Source: Zobellia uliginosa (lineage in GTDB: Bacteria; Bacteroidota; Bacteroidia; Flavobacteriales; Flavobacteriaceae). From it: a stretch of 64,000 bases of DNA. The stretch spans positions 769,214-833,213 of the forward strand of contig NZ_JAHKPY010000014.1 in assembly GCF_018860745.1 (NCBI RefSeq), in the 5' to 3' direction. Under the pieces are notes generated by a model. That model was not told the origin of the DNA and ran no database searches. It was given only the letters and a program-made list of their open reading frames with translations. Position numbers and translations under genes: made by a program. Positions 16,838 through 26,500 of the stretch are shown in pieces; the stretch's first letter is position 1, and the number at the start of each line of letters is the position of its first letter.

Positions 16838-18646
16838 TTAGTTATCCCCTAAGTTAAGCGCTTTAATTATTTTTTCAAATACATCGCTGTTTTCGTAGGT
16901 GCCTTGAAAATATTGGGAACGGGGCCCATACGCAAATATCGGCACCATTGTGGCCGTATGATCATAGGTTGTAAAAGTTCCTTCAATAATACTTTCCTTT
17001 AAATTGCCCTGTGGAATGGAAAAACCTCCGGTTTCGTGATCCGCCGTAACTATTACTAAAGTATTTCCAGAAGTGTCTGCAAATTTTATAGCTTCGGTAA
17101 TGGCCTTGTCAAAGTCAATTCCTTCGGTAACTATACCACCAACGTTATTGCGGTGCCCGTTGCTATCTATTTGTGCCGCTTCTACCATTAAGAAAAATGG
17201 TGTGTTCTTGGAGTTTAAAAATTCAATGCCGTTTGTTGTTGCTTCGGCTAAGGCATTGCCCCTTCCGTTTAGTACGCCGGGTACACCTTCCACGGAAAGA
17301 AAATGTCCTAATTTATCAGCTGTATTAGCCCCAATCTCATTGATGTTTTTTACAAGGGTGAAATCTGTCTTTTTCCAATCGAATTCAAAATCTTCAGAAC
17401 CACCACCTACAAAAAGAGAAAGTTTACTTTTCAATAGGTCATTGGCAATAAGCTCCGTATCAGAACGGTCTTTTTGATGGGAGAAGAACGAGGCTGGTGT
17501 AGCTCCAGTAACATGGTCAGTAGTAATTACGCCCGAAACAAAATTGTGTTTGGAGAGAAATTCGGGCATGTTTTCAATGGGTTCTCTATTAGGATTTAAA
17601 CCAATAGCTCTATTGTAGGTCTTGGTGCCAGTAGCTAAAGCAGTACCTGCAGCAGCAGAATCTGTGGTAAAATCATCTGAAGATTGGGTTTTTATAAAAC
17701 CGATACTTTTTAGTTGAGATAGGGTCAACTCACCTTCGTTGGCCAAAACAGCCGATGAAATCTGGTTAAGGCCATTCCCATCTCCAATAAGGAATATCAC
17801 ATTCTTTATAGGCATGTCTTTTTGGTCCGTAGCATAGGTTGGCTTGTATACTTCCGATTTAATTTCATTTTTATAGGTGCGCTGTACCATTGTATTTACA
17901 TACGTAGTGGCCTTATGGGGCATATCGGTATTTATAATGTCTACGCCTAGATCAGAAAATGCTTTCCAGGCAGTTTTGGAATCTGGTGTGCCCCAAAAGC
18001 GGAAAGGTTTTTTTAGTGCATGTGCTTTTTTAATGGCTCCGGAGACTTTTTTATAGTCTTCCTCAGTAAGTCTGCCTTTTCCGTTCCATTCCGAAAAGTT
18101 TTTGAAGCTGACACTTACAAAAGCTACTTTTTGCCAATCATCAGAAGCTAGGTCACTTTCTAATTTTTGATGGTCAAAATAAATAAAGTGGGGATAGGAG
18201 TCATATGTTTTGGCATCAGGCCTGTGCCCGGAAATGACGATTTTTATATCGTGTCTAGAGGTGATTGTAGGATATTTTTTAAGAACTGCTAGTATCTTTT
18301 TTAACGTAGGTTCAGCATCTGATTTAATATCTAACATGAGCATAAGGCCGGATGGGTCGCCAATGTTGTTTTCTATGGCGTATTTTAAAGGCTCTAAGTA
18401 AAGGACCTGTAAGGTGTTGCCATCAATGATTTCAGCTTCGGTATGGGTGACATTTAGTTTTCCGTTCTTCAAAAAGACATCGGCCTCTATTATTTCTAGT
18501 CCGTTGGCATATGCCTTCCAAAACGGTACATTTTGTAGATAGTCATTATGCGAAAGAACCAGTATTTTTCGGTCTTTTTGTGCATTAAGTAAGGTGATGC
18601 AGAAAAGGGCGAATACAAAGGAATATTTTATTTTAAATCTATACAT
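16838..18646 (-). CDS. Bifunctional phospholipase C/GDPD-like and alkaline phosphatase fusion
   Basis: 602-residue exported protein (signal peptide MYRFKIKYSFVFALFCITLLNAQ). Residues about 25-265 form a PI-PLC/GDPD-type TIM barrel with HNDY, EADVF, THTE and WGTPDS motifs. Residues about 280-602 are an alkaline phosphatase: metal motif FLIGDGNG, nucleophile Ser in TTDSAAAGTALATG, ligands in EAAQIDSNGHRNN and TADHETGG. The pair could split a phosphodiester and then strip the phosphate. This fits a phosphate-scavenging role near the PhoBR-like genes. It follows susD after 79 bp that contain a hairpin, so it may be partly separated from that transcript. Confidence 0.88.
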   Translation of the reverse strand: MYRFKIKYSFVFALFCITLLNAQKDRKILVLSHNDYLQNVPFWKAYANGLEIIEADVFLKNGKLNVTHTEAEIIDGNTLQVLYLEPLKYAIENNIGDPSGLMLMLDIKSDAEPTLKKILAVLKKYPTITSRHDIKIVISGHRPDAKTYDSYPHFIYFDHQKLESDLASDDWQKVAFVSVSFKNFSEWNGKGRLTEEDYKKVSGAIKKAHALKKPFRFWGTPDSKTAWKAFSDLGVDIINTDMPHKATTYVNTMVQRTYKNEIKSEVYKPTYATDQKDMPIKNVIFLIGDGNGLNQISSAVLANEGELTLSQLKSIGFIKTQSSDDFTTDSAAAGTALATGTKTYNRAIGLNPNREPIENMPEFLSKHNFVSGVITTDHVTGATPASFFSHQKDRSDTELIANDLLKSKLSLFVGGGSEDFEFDWKKTDFTLVKNINEIGANTADKLGHFLSVEGVPGVLNGRGNALAEATTNGIEFLNSKNTPFFLMVEAAQIDSNGHRNNVGGIVTEGIDFDKAITEAIKFADTSGNTLVIVTADHETGGFSIPQGNLKESIIEGTFTTYDHTATMVPIFAYGPRSQYFQGTYENSDVFEKIIKALNLGDN

Positions 18647-18660
18647 ATTATAAAATTAAT

Positions 18661-18692
18661 AAAAGGGTGCCCGATGAGGTAGCACCCTTTTT
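18661..18692 (-). terminator. Hairpin between susD and the phosphatase gene
   Basis: Perfect 10-bp stem AAAAGGGTGC (18661-18670) / GCACCCTTTT (18682-18691) with an 11-base loop. T runs flank it on both strands. Read leftward it would end or attenuate the susCD message before the phosphatase gene. Confidence 0.75.
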
Positions 18693-18725
18693 GTAAAAAA
18701 CTCAACTAACAAACTATATTTAATA

Positions 18726-20315
18726 CTACCACCCTTTATTTTGTGGAATTCCGGATGATTCAATTACTGTACTAGGTATTGGCCAAACGTGCATGTAGGA
18801 AGCATCAAAATTTCTAGCCGGCCAAACAATCTCTGAGGTGTACGGAGAGTCCGGGTTGGAACGATCTGTATAAATACGGCCGTATATTGGCTCAGCATAG
18901 GTAGCAGCGGCATCTCCCCAACGTACAAGATCAAAATGTCTGTTGGCAAATTCGCCGGCCAATTCTACTCGTCTTTCATGTTTTAAATCTTCCATAGTGG
19001 CATTGGTAATTGCAGGAAGACCCGCTCTTTCGCGAACCATATTCAATGGGACATCACCATTTTTTCCATCCATAATTAATGCTTCGGCTTTCATAAGTAA
19101 AACTTCCGCGTAGCGCATTAATGGAACATTGTATACTGTAGATGGGTCATCTCCATTACTGTTCAGATAAGTTCCGATAGGATTTTCGAACTGGAACTCA
19201 TACATGTATTTGTTGAATTGAAACCCGGATAAAGAGTTCTCCGATTGGTATCTTCGGTCTTCTCCGAAAAAGGTAAAGTCATCGCCAAAGTTTAAAATGG
19301 TAACCGCCTTTCTAGCATCATCTGCTTCAAACTCATTGTACAATCCTTCGGAAGGCGTATAATAGCCCCAGCCATTATATTTACCCCAACCCTTGTTCTC
19401 TAGCATAACACCGGTTAGAATGCTGCCTTTGTCCACTCCGGAGTTTACGGACCAAATATATTCGCTGGTCCAATTGTTTAAATGACTGTGAAGTTCTCGG
19501 TAATCTTGTGATGGATTGCCCGTGTTGATCAATGCTCTGCCAGACCCGCTGTTGGTAACGGCATCTGCATGTTTAACCACCTCGGCATATCTAGAAGCAT
19601 CATATTGTGCCCAGTATAAGTTGGTTTTGGCCATGTAGGCATAAGCAGCGTCTTTGTGCGGGCGACCGTAGTTTTCTGAAGAATAATCAGAAAATAGCGG
19701 TAGCAATTCGGCAGCTTTAATAAGATCTGCTTCTATCTGCTTGTAATTTTCAACAACACTGGCAGGTCTTGAGTAGCTGCCAGGCTCATCGTTCATGTTT
19801 TCTTCAGTAACAATAGGTACGCCTCCGTTATTTCCATCATCGCCATAAGTATGGGCTACCCAGAAATAACTGAAAGCACGCATAAAATAAGCTTCTCCTA
19901 AATATTGGTTTTTTAGGGTTTCGCTAATATCCATATTGGGTACATTTAGAATAACATCATTGGCACGACGTATTACTTTATAGCTATTGGGATAGCAAGT
20001 TGAGGTGTAACCGCCTTCGCCACCGGTGATATTAAAGTCTTTGATATTATCTGCAGAAGCTTTAATACGACCCGTAATCATATCGTCCGAAGCGTTAATG
20101 TACCAGAAGAAACCTCTAGAGAACATCTCTTGGTCGGTCATATAGGCGTACATACTGTTTACCGCTTCCGAGGCATCTTGCTCTGAGGTCCAAAAGTTAG
20201 CGTAAGATGTGCTTCCAAGCGGACTTACCTCTGTGAAATCGTCTGAGCATGTAATGAGGTTTAGACCTGCTAGACCTACTACCAAACTCATTGTTTTTAT
20301 TCTATTGAATTTCAT
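18726..20315 (-). CDS. SusD/RagB-family surface glycan-binding lipoprotein
   Basis: 529-residue outer-surface lipoprotein that lids its SusC transporter and captures ligand. The signal peptide ends at LITCSDD with lipidated Cys23 followed by acidic residues. The TPR-rich SusD core is seen in the AYFMRAFSYFWVAHTYGDDGNNGGVP block and the LLMKAEALI and MVRERAGLP blocks, and the C-terminus has the usual WPIPSTV...NKGW ending. It starts 18 bp after susC. The ligand is unknown, because no glycoside hydrolase or lyase lies in the operon; the downstream phosphodiesterase/phosphatase hints at a phosphorylated substrate. Confidence 0.95.
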   Translation of the reverse strand: MKFNRIKTMSLVVGLAGLNLITCSDDFTEVSPLGSTSYANFWTSEQDASEAVNSMYAYMTDQEMFSRGFFWYINASDDMITGRIKASADNIKDFNITGGEGGYTSTCYPNSYKVIRRANDVILNVPNMDISETLKNQYLGEAYFMRAFSYFWVAHTYGDDGNNGGVPIVTEENMNDEPGSYSRPASVVENYKQIEADLIKAAELLPLFSDYSSENYGRPHKDAAYAYMAKTNLYWAQYDASRYAEVVKHADAVTNSGSGRALINTGNPSQDYRELHSHLNNWTSEYIWSVNSGVDKGSILTGVMLENKGWGKYNGWGYYTPSEGLYNEFEADDARKAVTILNFGDDFTFFGEDRRYQSENSLSGFQFNKYMYEFQFENPIGTYLNSNGDDPSTVYNVPLMRYAEVLLMKAEALIMDGKNGDVPLNMVRERAGLPAITNATMEDLKHERRVELAGEFANRHFDLVRWGDAAATYAEPIYGRIYTDRSNPDSPYTSEIVWPARNFDASYMHVWPIPSTVIESSGIPQNKGW

Positions 20316-20333
20316 TTTTTAGTATTTTTTTGG

Positions 20334-23300
20334 TTAGAGCGATAATGATAAACCTGCAGTGATGGTTCTTGATAATGGGTATCGTGCAACATCTAATCCT
20401 TTGCCACCAACCTCAGGGTCAATACCTGTATAATCCGTTATCGTAAATAGGTTTTCTGCTGAAATGTAGAAACGTAGAGATGAGCCTGGCAGTAGGGAAC
20501 GCATGATACTGTCGTCTATACTGTAGCCCAACGTAACGTTTTTCATTCTTAAATACGAAGCGTCTTCAAGATACCAGCTAGAGGCCAAACCAAAGTTCTG
20601 GTTGTCATCTTTAGTTGATAATCTAGGGGTTGTGGCACCGGCATTGGTAGTGGACCAAGCATTTAGCACTCTGTTGTCTAAATTGTAACCTGTTAATGAA
20701 GCGTTATAAGTAGAGAATTTATAGCCGTTGAAAACTTCAACTCCCGAAACTCCCTGGAACAGCATACCTAAATCAAAGTTCTTGTAATTGAGGTTCAAAC
20801 CGAAGTTATATGTGAAATCCGGTTGGTAGCTATCGTAGAACACCTTGTCATTGTCATCTATTTTTCCATCGTCATTGCTATCGGTAAATTTAAAATCTCC
20901 CGGTTGTGCATTCGGCTGAATTAAAGCGCCATCTTTTGTATGTGCATCTATTTCGGCCTGATTTTGGAAAATGCCCACTTGCGGCACTACGTAAACCGAA
21001 TATAGAGACCTACCAACTTCTGAACGATAGGGCCTTAATACACCTCTAACATTATCTGTATGAGCAATAAAATCTATACCACTTTTGTTGTAACCCTCAA
21101 GGTTTACCAGTTCATTATCTAGAACACTAGTATTGGCATTGACGGTAAAATCTAAATCACCGATTTTATTGGAATAACTGGCTGAGATTTCAAAACCATT
21201 ATTTTTAACTTCACCACCGTTTACATCGGCAGCACTGGTACCTTGGTTAAGATCTTCAAGACCAGGAAGAATCATTCCCTTGGTTGATTTTTCGAAATAA
21301 TCGAAAGTTAGGCTTAAGCTGTTGTTGAAAAGAGCTGCGTCCAGACCAAAGTTGATTGATTCAGATACTTCCCAATTTAAATCTGGGTTTGATTGTTTTC
21401 CAACATAAGCACCCTTTTCATCAAATGAAGCATCTTCGCCAATGGTCACTACCGTAGTGTTCAAAGGAACATCAAAAGAGTAATAGCCTACAGAATTGAT
21501 ATTACCTATTTGCCCCCATGAAGCCCTGAATTTTAAATCATTGATTGCAGTAACATTAAAGAACGATTCATCTGATAATCTCCAACCTACTGTAGCGGAA
21601 GGGAAGTTGTCCGCTTGGTTGTTTGTAGCCAAGCGAGAAGTCATATCCCTTCTGATACTGCCCGAAATAAAATAACGATTTTTGTAATTGTACATTACCC
21701 TTCCTATAGCGGATGTCAATGCATCTTCATACACTTGAGTACTAGGGTTCCGAATGACGGAGGCATTGGATAAATACTGATTAAATGCGTCTTCATTACT
21801 AAAACCTTCTCCTTTACTGGTTAGTTTTTCAAAATCAGTATGCTGAGAGGAATAGATGGCGGTAACATCAAGATTGTGGTCGCCAAATGACTTCTTGTAG
21901 CTTAGCTGATTGTCCCATACCCATCGGTTGGTTGTTGCGTTGCTCTGCTCCAGATAGTTGTTAGGGTTAGAACGCCCCAGCTCGGGTACTTTTGGCTGAA
22001 ATCTTTTGTATTCAGAATTTGTATAGCTATAGGAATACGTTGTTTTGAAAGACAGACCACTGGCAATATCATACTCTAAAAAGACATTGGCATTTAAAAA
22101 GTTGGTGGGCGCAGTAGTTGTAGGTCTCAATAACAAGGCCAAAGGGTTATAAACATCCCCATACGCTCCGGCAAATTGTGATAAGTTTTCTGGTGCTACA
22201 CCTGCAAAACTACCATCTGCATAACGTGTTGGAGAAGCAGAAGGCATATAAATTGCGTTTATAATAGTACCAGAATATGGGTTGTCTGTATTGGTACCTA
22301 CAGCTTCGGTTCTTGAGAAATAAACGTTTTCGCCTATTTTAATTTTATCCGAAAGGTCAAAATCAGATTTCACTCTAAAATTGTAACGATCAGAACTTGT
22401 CCCTTCTAGAAGGCCATCTCTTTTAGTATATCCAAAAGAGGTTAGGTAATTCATGCTTTCACCTGCACCACTAATATTTACATTGGCGTTGTTGATGCCC
22501 GCAGGTCTAAAAATAGCATCTACCCAGTTGGTTCGGTTTACTTGCCCGTAAGGATTCTGTTCCGCATCGTGAGCAGATTGTCTTGGAGTTCCTGCGTTGT
22601 CAGCAGCCGTATTGTAAACTTGGGACTGTTGTTGTGCCGTTAGCGGTGTAGGTAGGTTTGTGGCTTCTTGAATACCGCCATAATAATCTACCGTTACGCG
22701 AGGCTTGCCTATTTCTCCTTTTTTGGTCTGTATTACGATAACTCCTGAAGCGGCTTGTGCTCCATAGATTGCAGCAGATGCGGCATCTTTCAACACGGAT
22801 ACCGAAGCAATATCATTAGGATTGATGGCTGGACCATAATAAGGAACACCATCTACTATGGTAAGTGGACTTTCGTTAGCGAAAGTTCCTAGTCCACGAA
22901 TAACGACATTACCACTAGAGGTGGGGTCACCGCCTTGTGATAATACGGTTACACCGGCCACATTACCTTGTAAGAACTCGGTAACGTTAGACACCGGCCT
23001 AGAAGCAATGCTTTCTACATTGTTGACCGTGGCAATAGCTGTAGTTAAGTCGCCTTTTCTGGAGGAGCCGTAGCCTATAAGAACTACTTCATCTAGAAAG
23101 CTAGCCTCTTCGCTCAGAGATACGTTTAAGGTTTCTTCTCCAGTGAAGGCTACTTCTTTCGTAGCAAAGCCCAAAGAAGAAATTACGAGCGTTCCGTTTT
23201 CTTTGGATAGGTTCAATGAGAAATTGCCATCAAAATCTGTTGAGGTGCCTATTTGGGCATTTCCTTCTAATATAATTGATGCAGATGGAATAGGCATTCC

Positions 23301-23399
23301 GTCTATTTCGGAAACTACCGTTCCCTTTACTGTTACCTGCGAATAAGAAAAGGAAATACATCCTAATGCTATGAGCAGAGTTAAGTACACTTTTTTCAT
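20334..23399 (-). CDS. SusC/RagA-family TonB-linked outer-membrane transporter
   Basis: 1021-residue outer-membrane transporter. Signal peptide MKKVYLTLLIALGCISFSYSQ; CarboxypepD_reg-like domain about residues 22-105; plug with the SusC signature EVVLIGYG, VRGLGTFANESPLTIVDG and LKDAASAAIYGAQAASGVI; then the large barrel with the terminal AENLFTITDYTGIDPEVGG and LSLSL motifs. With SusD it imports oligomers by TonB-driven transport. It is preceded by the HTCS-like regulator on the same strand with a 179-bp gap that carries a promoter match and an inverted repeat. Confidence 0.95.
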   Translation of the reverse strand: MKKVYLTLLIALGCISFSYSQVTVKGTVVSEIDGMPIPSASIILEGNAQIGTSTDFDGNFSLNLSKENGTLVISSLGFATKEVAFTGEETLNVSLSEEASFLDEVVLIGYGSSRKGDLTTAIATVNNVESIASRPVSNVTEFLQGNVAGVTVLSQGGDPTSSGNVVIRGLGTFANESPLTIVDGVPYYGPAINPNDIASVSVLKDAASAAIYGAQAASGVIVIQTKKGEIGKPRVTVDYYGGIQEATNLPTPLTAQQQSQVYNTAADNAGTPRQSAHDAEQNPYGQVNRTNWVDAIFRPAGINNANVNISGAGESMNYLTSFGYTKRDGLLEGTSSDRYNFRVKSDFDLSDKIKIGENVYFSRTEAVGTNTDNPYSGTIINAIYMPSASPTRYADGSFAGVAPENLSQFAGAYGDVYNPLALLLRPTTTAPTNFLNANVFLEYDIASGLSFKTTYSYSYTNSEYKRFQPKVPELGRSNPNNYLEQSNATTNRWVWDNQLSYKKSFGDHNLDVTAIYSSQHTDFEKLTSKGEGFSNEDAFNQYLSNASVIRNPSTQVYEDALTSAIGRVMYNYKNRYFISGSIRRDMTSRLATNNQADNFPSATVGWRLSDESFFNVTAINDLKFRASWGQIGNINSVGYYSFDVPLNTTVVTIGEDASFDEKGAYVGKQSNPDLNWEVSESINFGLDAALFNNSLSLTFDYFEKSTKGMILPGLEDLNQGTSAADVNGGEVKNNGFEISASYSNKIGDLDFTVNANTSVLDNELVNLEGYNKSGIDFIAHTDNVRGVLRPYRSEVGRSLYSVYVVPQVGIFQNQAEIDAHTKDGALIQPNAQPGDFKFTDSNDDGKIDDNDKVFYDSYQPDFTYNFGLNLNYKNFDLGMLFQGVSGVEVFNGYKFSTYNASLTGYNLDNRVLNAWSTTNAGATTPRLSTKDDNQNFGLASSWYLEDASYLRMKNVTLGYSIDDSIMRSLLPGSSLRFYISAENLFTITDYTGIDPEVGGKGLDVARYPLSRTITAGLSLSL

Positions 23400-23430
23400 T
23401 TAAGTATTGTTTTTAATATTGGTTACAGGC

Positions 23431-23438
23431 CAAAAGTA
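23431..23438 (-). promoter_or_regulatory. Predicted -7 box of susC
   Basis: Minus strand TACTTTTG, exact match to TAnnTTTG, 31 bp before the susC start codon. The -33 element is weak (TTC at the right spacing instead of TTG), which would fit a promoter needing an activator. Confidence 0.5.
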
Positions 23439-23491
23439 GACGGAGGCACTGTTGAACTAGATGAAAAAGGAATCAGAAAGGTGTAATTATG

Positions 23492-23511
23492 ACTCAAAAG
23501 AGGGGGTGAGT
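23492..23511. promoter_or_regulatory. Inverted repeat ACTCA-N10-TGAGT upstream of susC
   Basis: Perfect 5-bp arms at 23492-23496 and 23507-23511. They lie about 55 to 75 bp upstream of the predicted -7 box, a position suited to an activator. The right half, with neighbouring bases, gives the 10-mer AACTCACCCC on the minus strand (23512-23503), which also occurs upstream of the regulator gene. Confidence 0.35.
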
Positions 23512-23578
23512 TGTTTCTTTTTGGTGCACTTTTGTTACAATAATTCTAGCGTAACCTTGTAATAATATCTAGATAACA

Positions 23579-26500
23579 TTAAACCTGTGCGATTTTGGTC
23601 CGATATTCTTTTGGGCTACGCTCAAAATTTTTCTTGAAAAGGCGACTAAAATATTTTGGATCGTTAAAACCGCATTCCATACTTATCTCAGATATGTTTA
23701 AGGAGTGATTTTTGAGTAGATATTCTGCTTTTTGCAAACGCAGATTTATAATCACGTCAGAAGGAGACTGTTGCAATACTTCTTTAAAAGCTCTATAGCA
23801 TTTGATCTTGGATACAAAAAGCATTTCTTGTAGCTTCTGAACGTTAAAAGAGGGGTCGTTCAGATTTTCGTTAATGAGAGTAAGTGCTTTTTTTGCCAGT
23901 TTTTGGTTAATAGATAAATTCTCATTTTCGGAAAACGGAGTATCAAAGAAAACCTGTTTTGTTTTGCTGTTTACATATTCCCTTCTGGTAGATGTAAGTT
24001 TCGTTAGCTTATTTAGGATAAAAGATTTACTTATGGGCAACTGAATAAAGGCGTCTACGCCCAGTTCTGTAGTTTGAATGCGTAGTACATGGTCTATGTC
24101 TTCCGATACATAGATTATAGGAAGGGAAATTTGCTTTGTGTTGTTCTTTATTATATGGAACAGTTGTAATAATTGTTCGTCTATGGCAGTGTTATAAAGA
24201 ACCAAACAATGTATGTCTATATGATTAATGGCTGAGGCAATTGCCCCTGCCGTACGCTCAAAAACGAGATTATTTTCATTATCATCAAACAATTGTAGTG
24301 CGGGTAAATAATCATTATCGGTGCAAAAAACAAGTATGTTATTCTTGTCGGATGGTAGTTTTTGATTAAGATCGAGGTGCTTCCATAGTACCTCTTCTAT
24401 TTTATTATTTTCAGTATCTACCACATTAACGGGTAGATTCACGGAAATTGTGAGGTTGTTGTTATTGCTGACGGAAATACTCCCGTTCATTGCTGTAAGT
24501 AGGGTATTGGCAGCTTTGTAATACGGGCTGTAATGCTGTATGCTAAAAAAATTATCAGTAATAACCTTGCTATCGGATTCAATAAGAAGTTCTAAAGACT
24601 CGCCTTTTGTTCGGACGCCCACTTTTAAATAACTGTTTTTGGAAATGTACTTGAGAATGTCGTTAAAAAGATATTTGAAAAACAGCTTAAAGCGCAGGGA
24701 GTCTAACTCAACCCATTGGTCTTCTATATTTATGGAATAATCCAAGTTTACTTTTGATTTCTTAGCATGCACTGAGAGTCCGTCAACAAGTATTTTTATC
24801 GTCTGTTTTATTTTGGTGGCCGATTTTTTGAGTTTCCCTATATCTTTTGAATTGGTAAGATAATCCCATTCGGAAAGCAACGTGATCAACTTGCTGGATT
24901 CATTATTGATATTATGTTTTACCAACTCGTGTTCGGTCAGTTCTTTTGAACTTTCTATAATTTTAGAGACCGGTTCTTTAAACTCCGATAGGACAAAGGT
25001 TTTGAACTTTTCAATTTCAAAATCTTCATTTTTAAGTTGGTGATAAGAGTTTAGGAGCTCTTCCCTTTGTCGGTTTATTTCCTTGTTTTTTTCGTCTAAG
25101 GTATGATTTACCTTAATTAAGCGTTCTTTTTGCCGATTTATGGTTTCGGTTCTTTCTTCTATTTTAAGTTCTAGTTTTTTCTGGTTTTTTGCGATATTCC
25201 GGTTTCTGAACAAAACCCATAAAGTAAAGGCTAAAAGAGAGGTGACCAACAATAGAAGATAAAACCATGTGGTTTTATAAAATGGTTTTTTAATGATTAT
25301 AGGTATGCTTTTAAAGGCTATGTCTTTGGCAAGGGAGTTTCTTACTTCAAAAACATATTCTCCGTCTGGCAAGTCTGTATAATGCACTAGGTCTCCCGTG
25401 AAAGTTTGAAAATCGGTATCAAAACCTACTAGTTTGTAAAGCACCTTATTGTTTGGGTCATCGGTAAATACCACTGGTTCAATTTTTACATCAATTGAAT
25501 TGTTGTTGTAGTTCTTGGTGATACCAGTAGAAAAATCGTTAGTATTATCAATATGGACTTTTAGTTTAGGGAGTTCTTTGGTAATGTTCAAGGTAGCGGG
25601 CGAGAAGTGATTTAGTCCATTTATTCCGGCAAAGAACATAGTGCCCTTTCGATCTTGATAATAGGCACCTTCAGAGAATTCCCTAGCTTGCCATCCTTCA
25701 TCCATGTTCAAAGACGTTACTGAAAAATTATTTCTGTCAACCACGGCTATACCTTTAGTAGTACTCACCCAGACCTTGTCACTGTCTAAAAGCAGCCCAT
25801 AAACCATGTGGCTCGGTAAGCCTTCTTTTTCTGTAATGTTATGGATAAGCTGGTCCTTTTTATCATAGATGCTAATACCCCCAAGGCTTGCAATCCAATA
25901 GTATCCAGATTGTTTGTCCTTAAATGAAGAATAGATACTGTTGCCCAAAACACCATCTTTTACAGTAATATTTTTTAGAGCTCCGGTTAAGGTATTCAAG
26001 ATAAGTAGACCTTCGTTTTCGGTACTGATCAAGAGTTCGTCAGTATCATATTCTATGTTTCTAATTTTGTAGGGCTTCAATTTTTCTTGCCCTTTGAAAA
26101 ATTGAAATCGGTTTGTTTTTAAGTTGAACTTGGCCGCTCCGCCCCAACAAGCTATCCAAAGGTTGTTTTGGTTATCTTCTTGAAAAGAATAGTTCCTATC
26201 ATTGGGGAGTTCTGCAATGTTTTTTGATTCGTAAAGCTCGTAACGTCCATTTTTTATTCGAATAATACCAGCATAGGTACCTACCCAAATCTCTCCTGCT
26301 TTTGTAGTGTATAGTGATCGAATACGTTCCCAATCTGAATTTATAATCGCTTCGCGAATGTTGTATTTAACAAAACATTTTTTTTCTTGGTCAAAATATA
26401 AGATACCTTTTGTGTAATAGCCCAACCAGATACGGTTGTCAAAATCTGTGGTAATCGCGCGTATAGTTTCGTTGGGTAGATGGGGGAATTTGTTGGGGTG

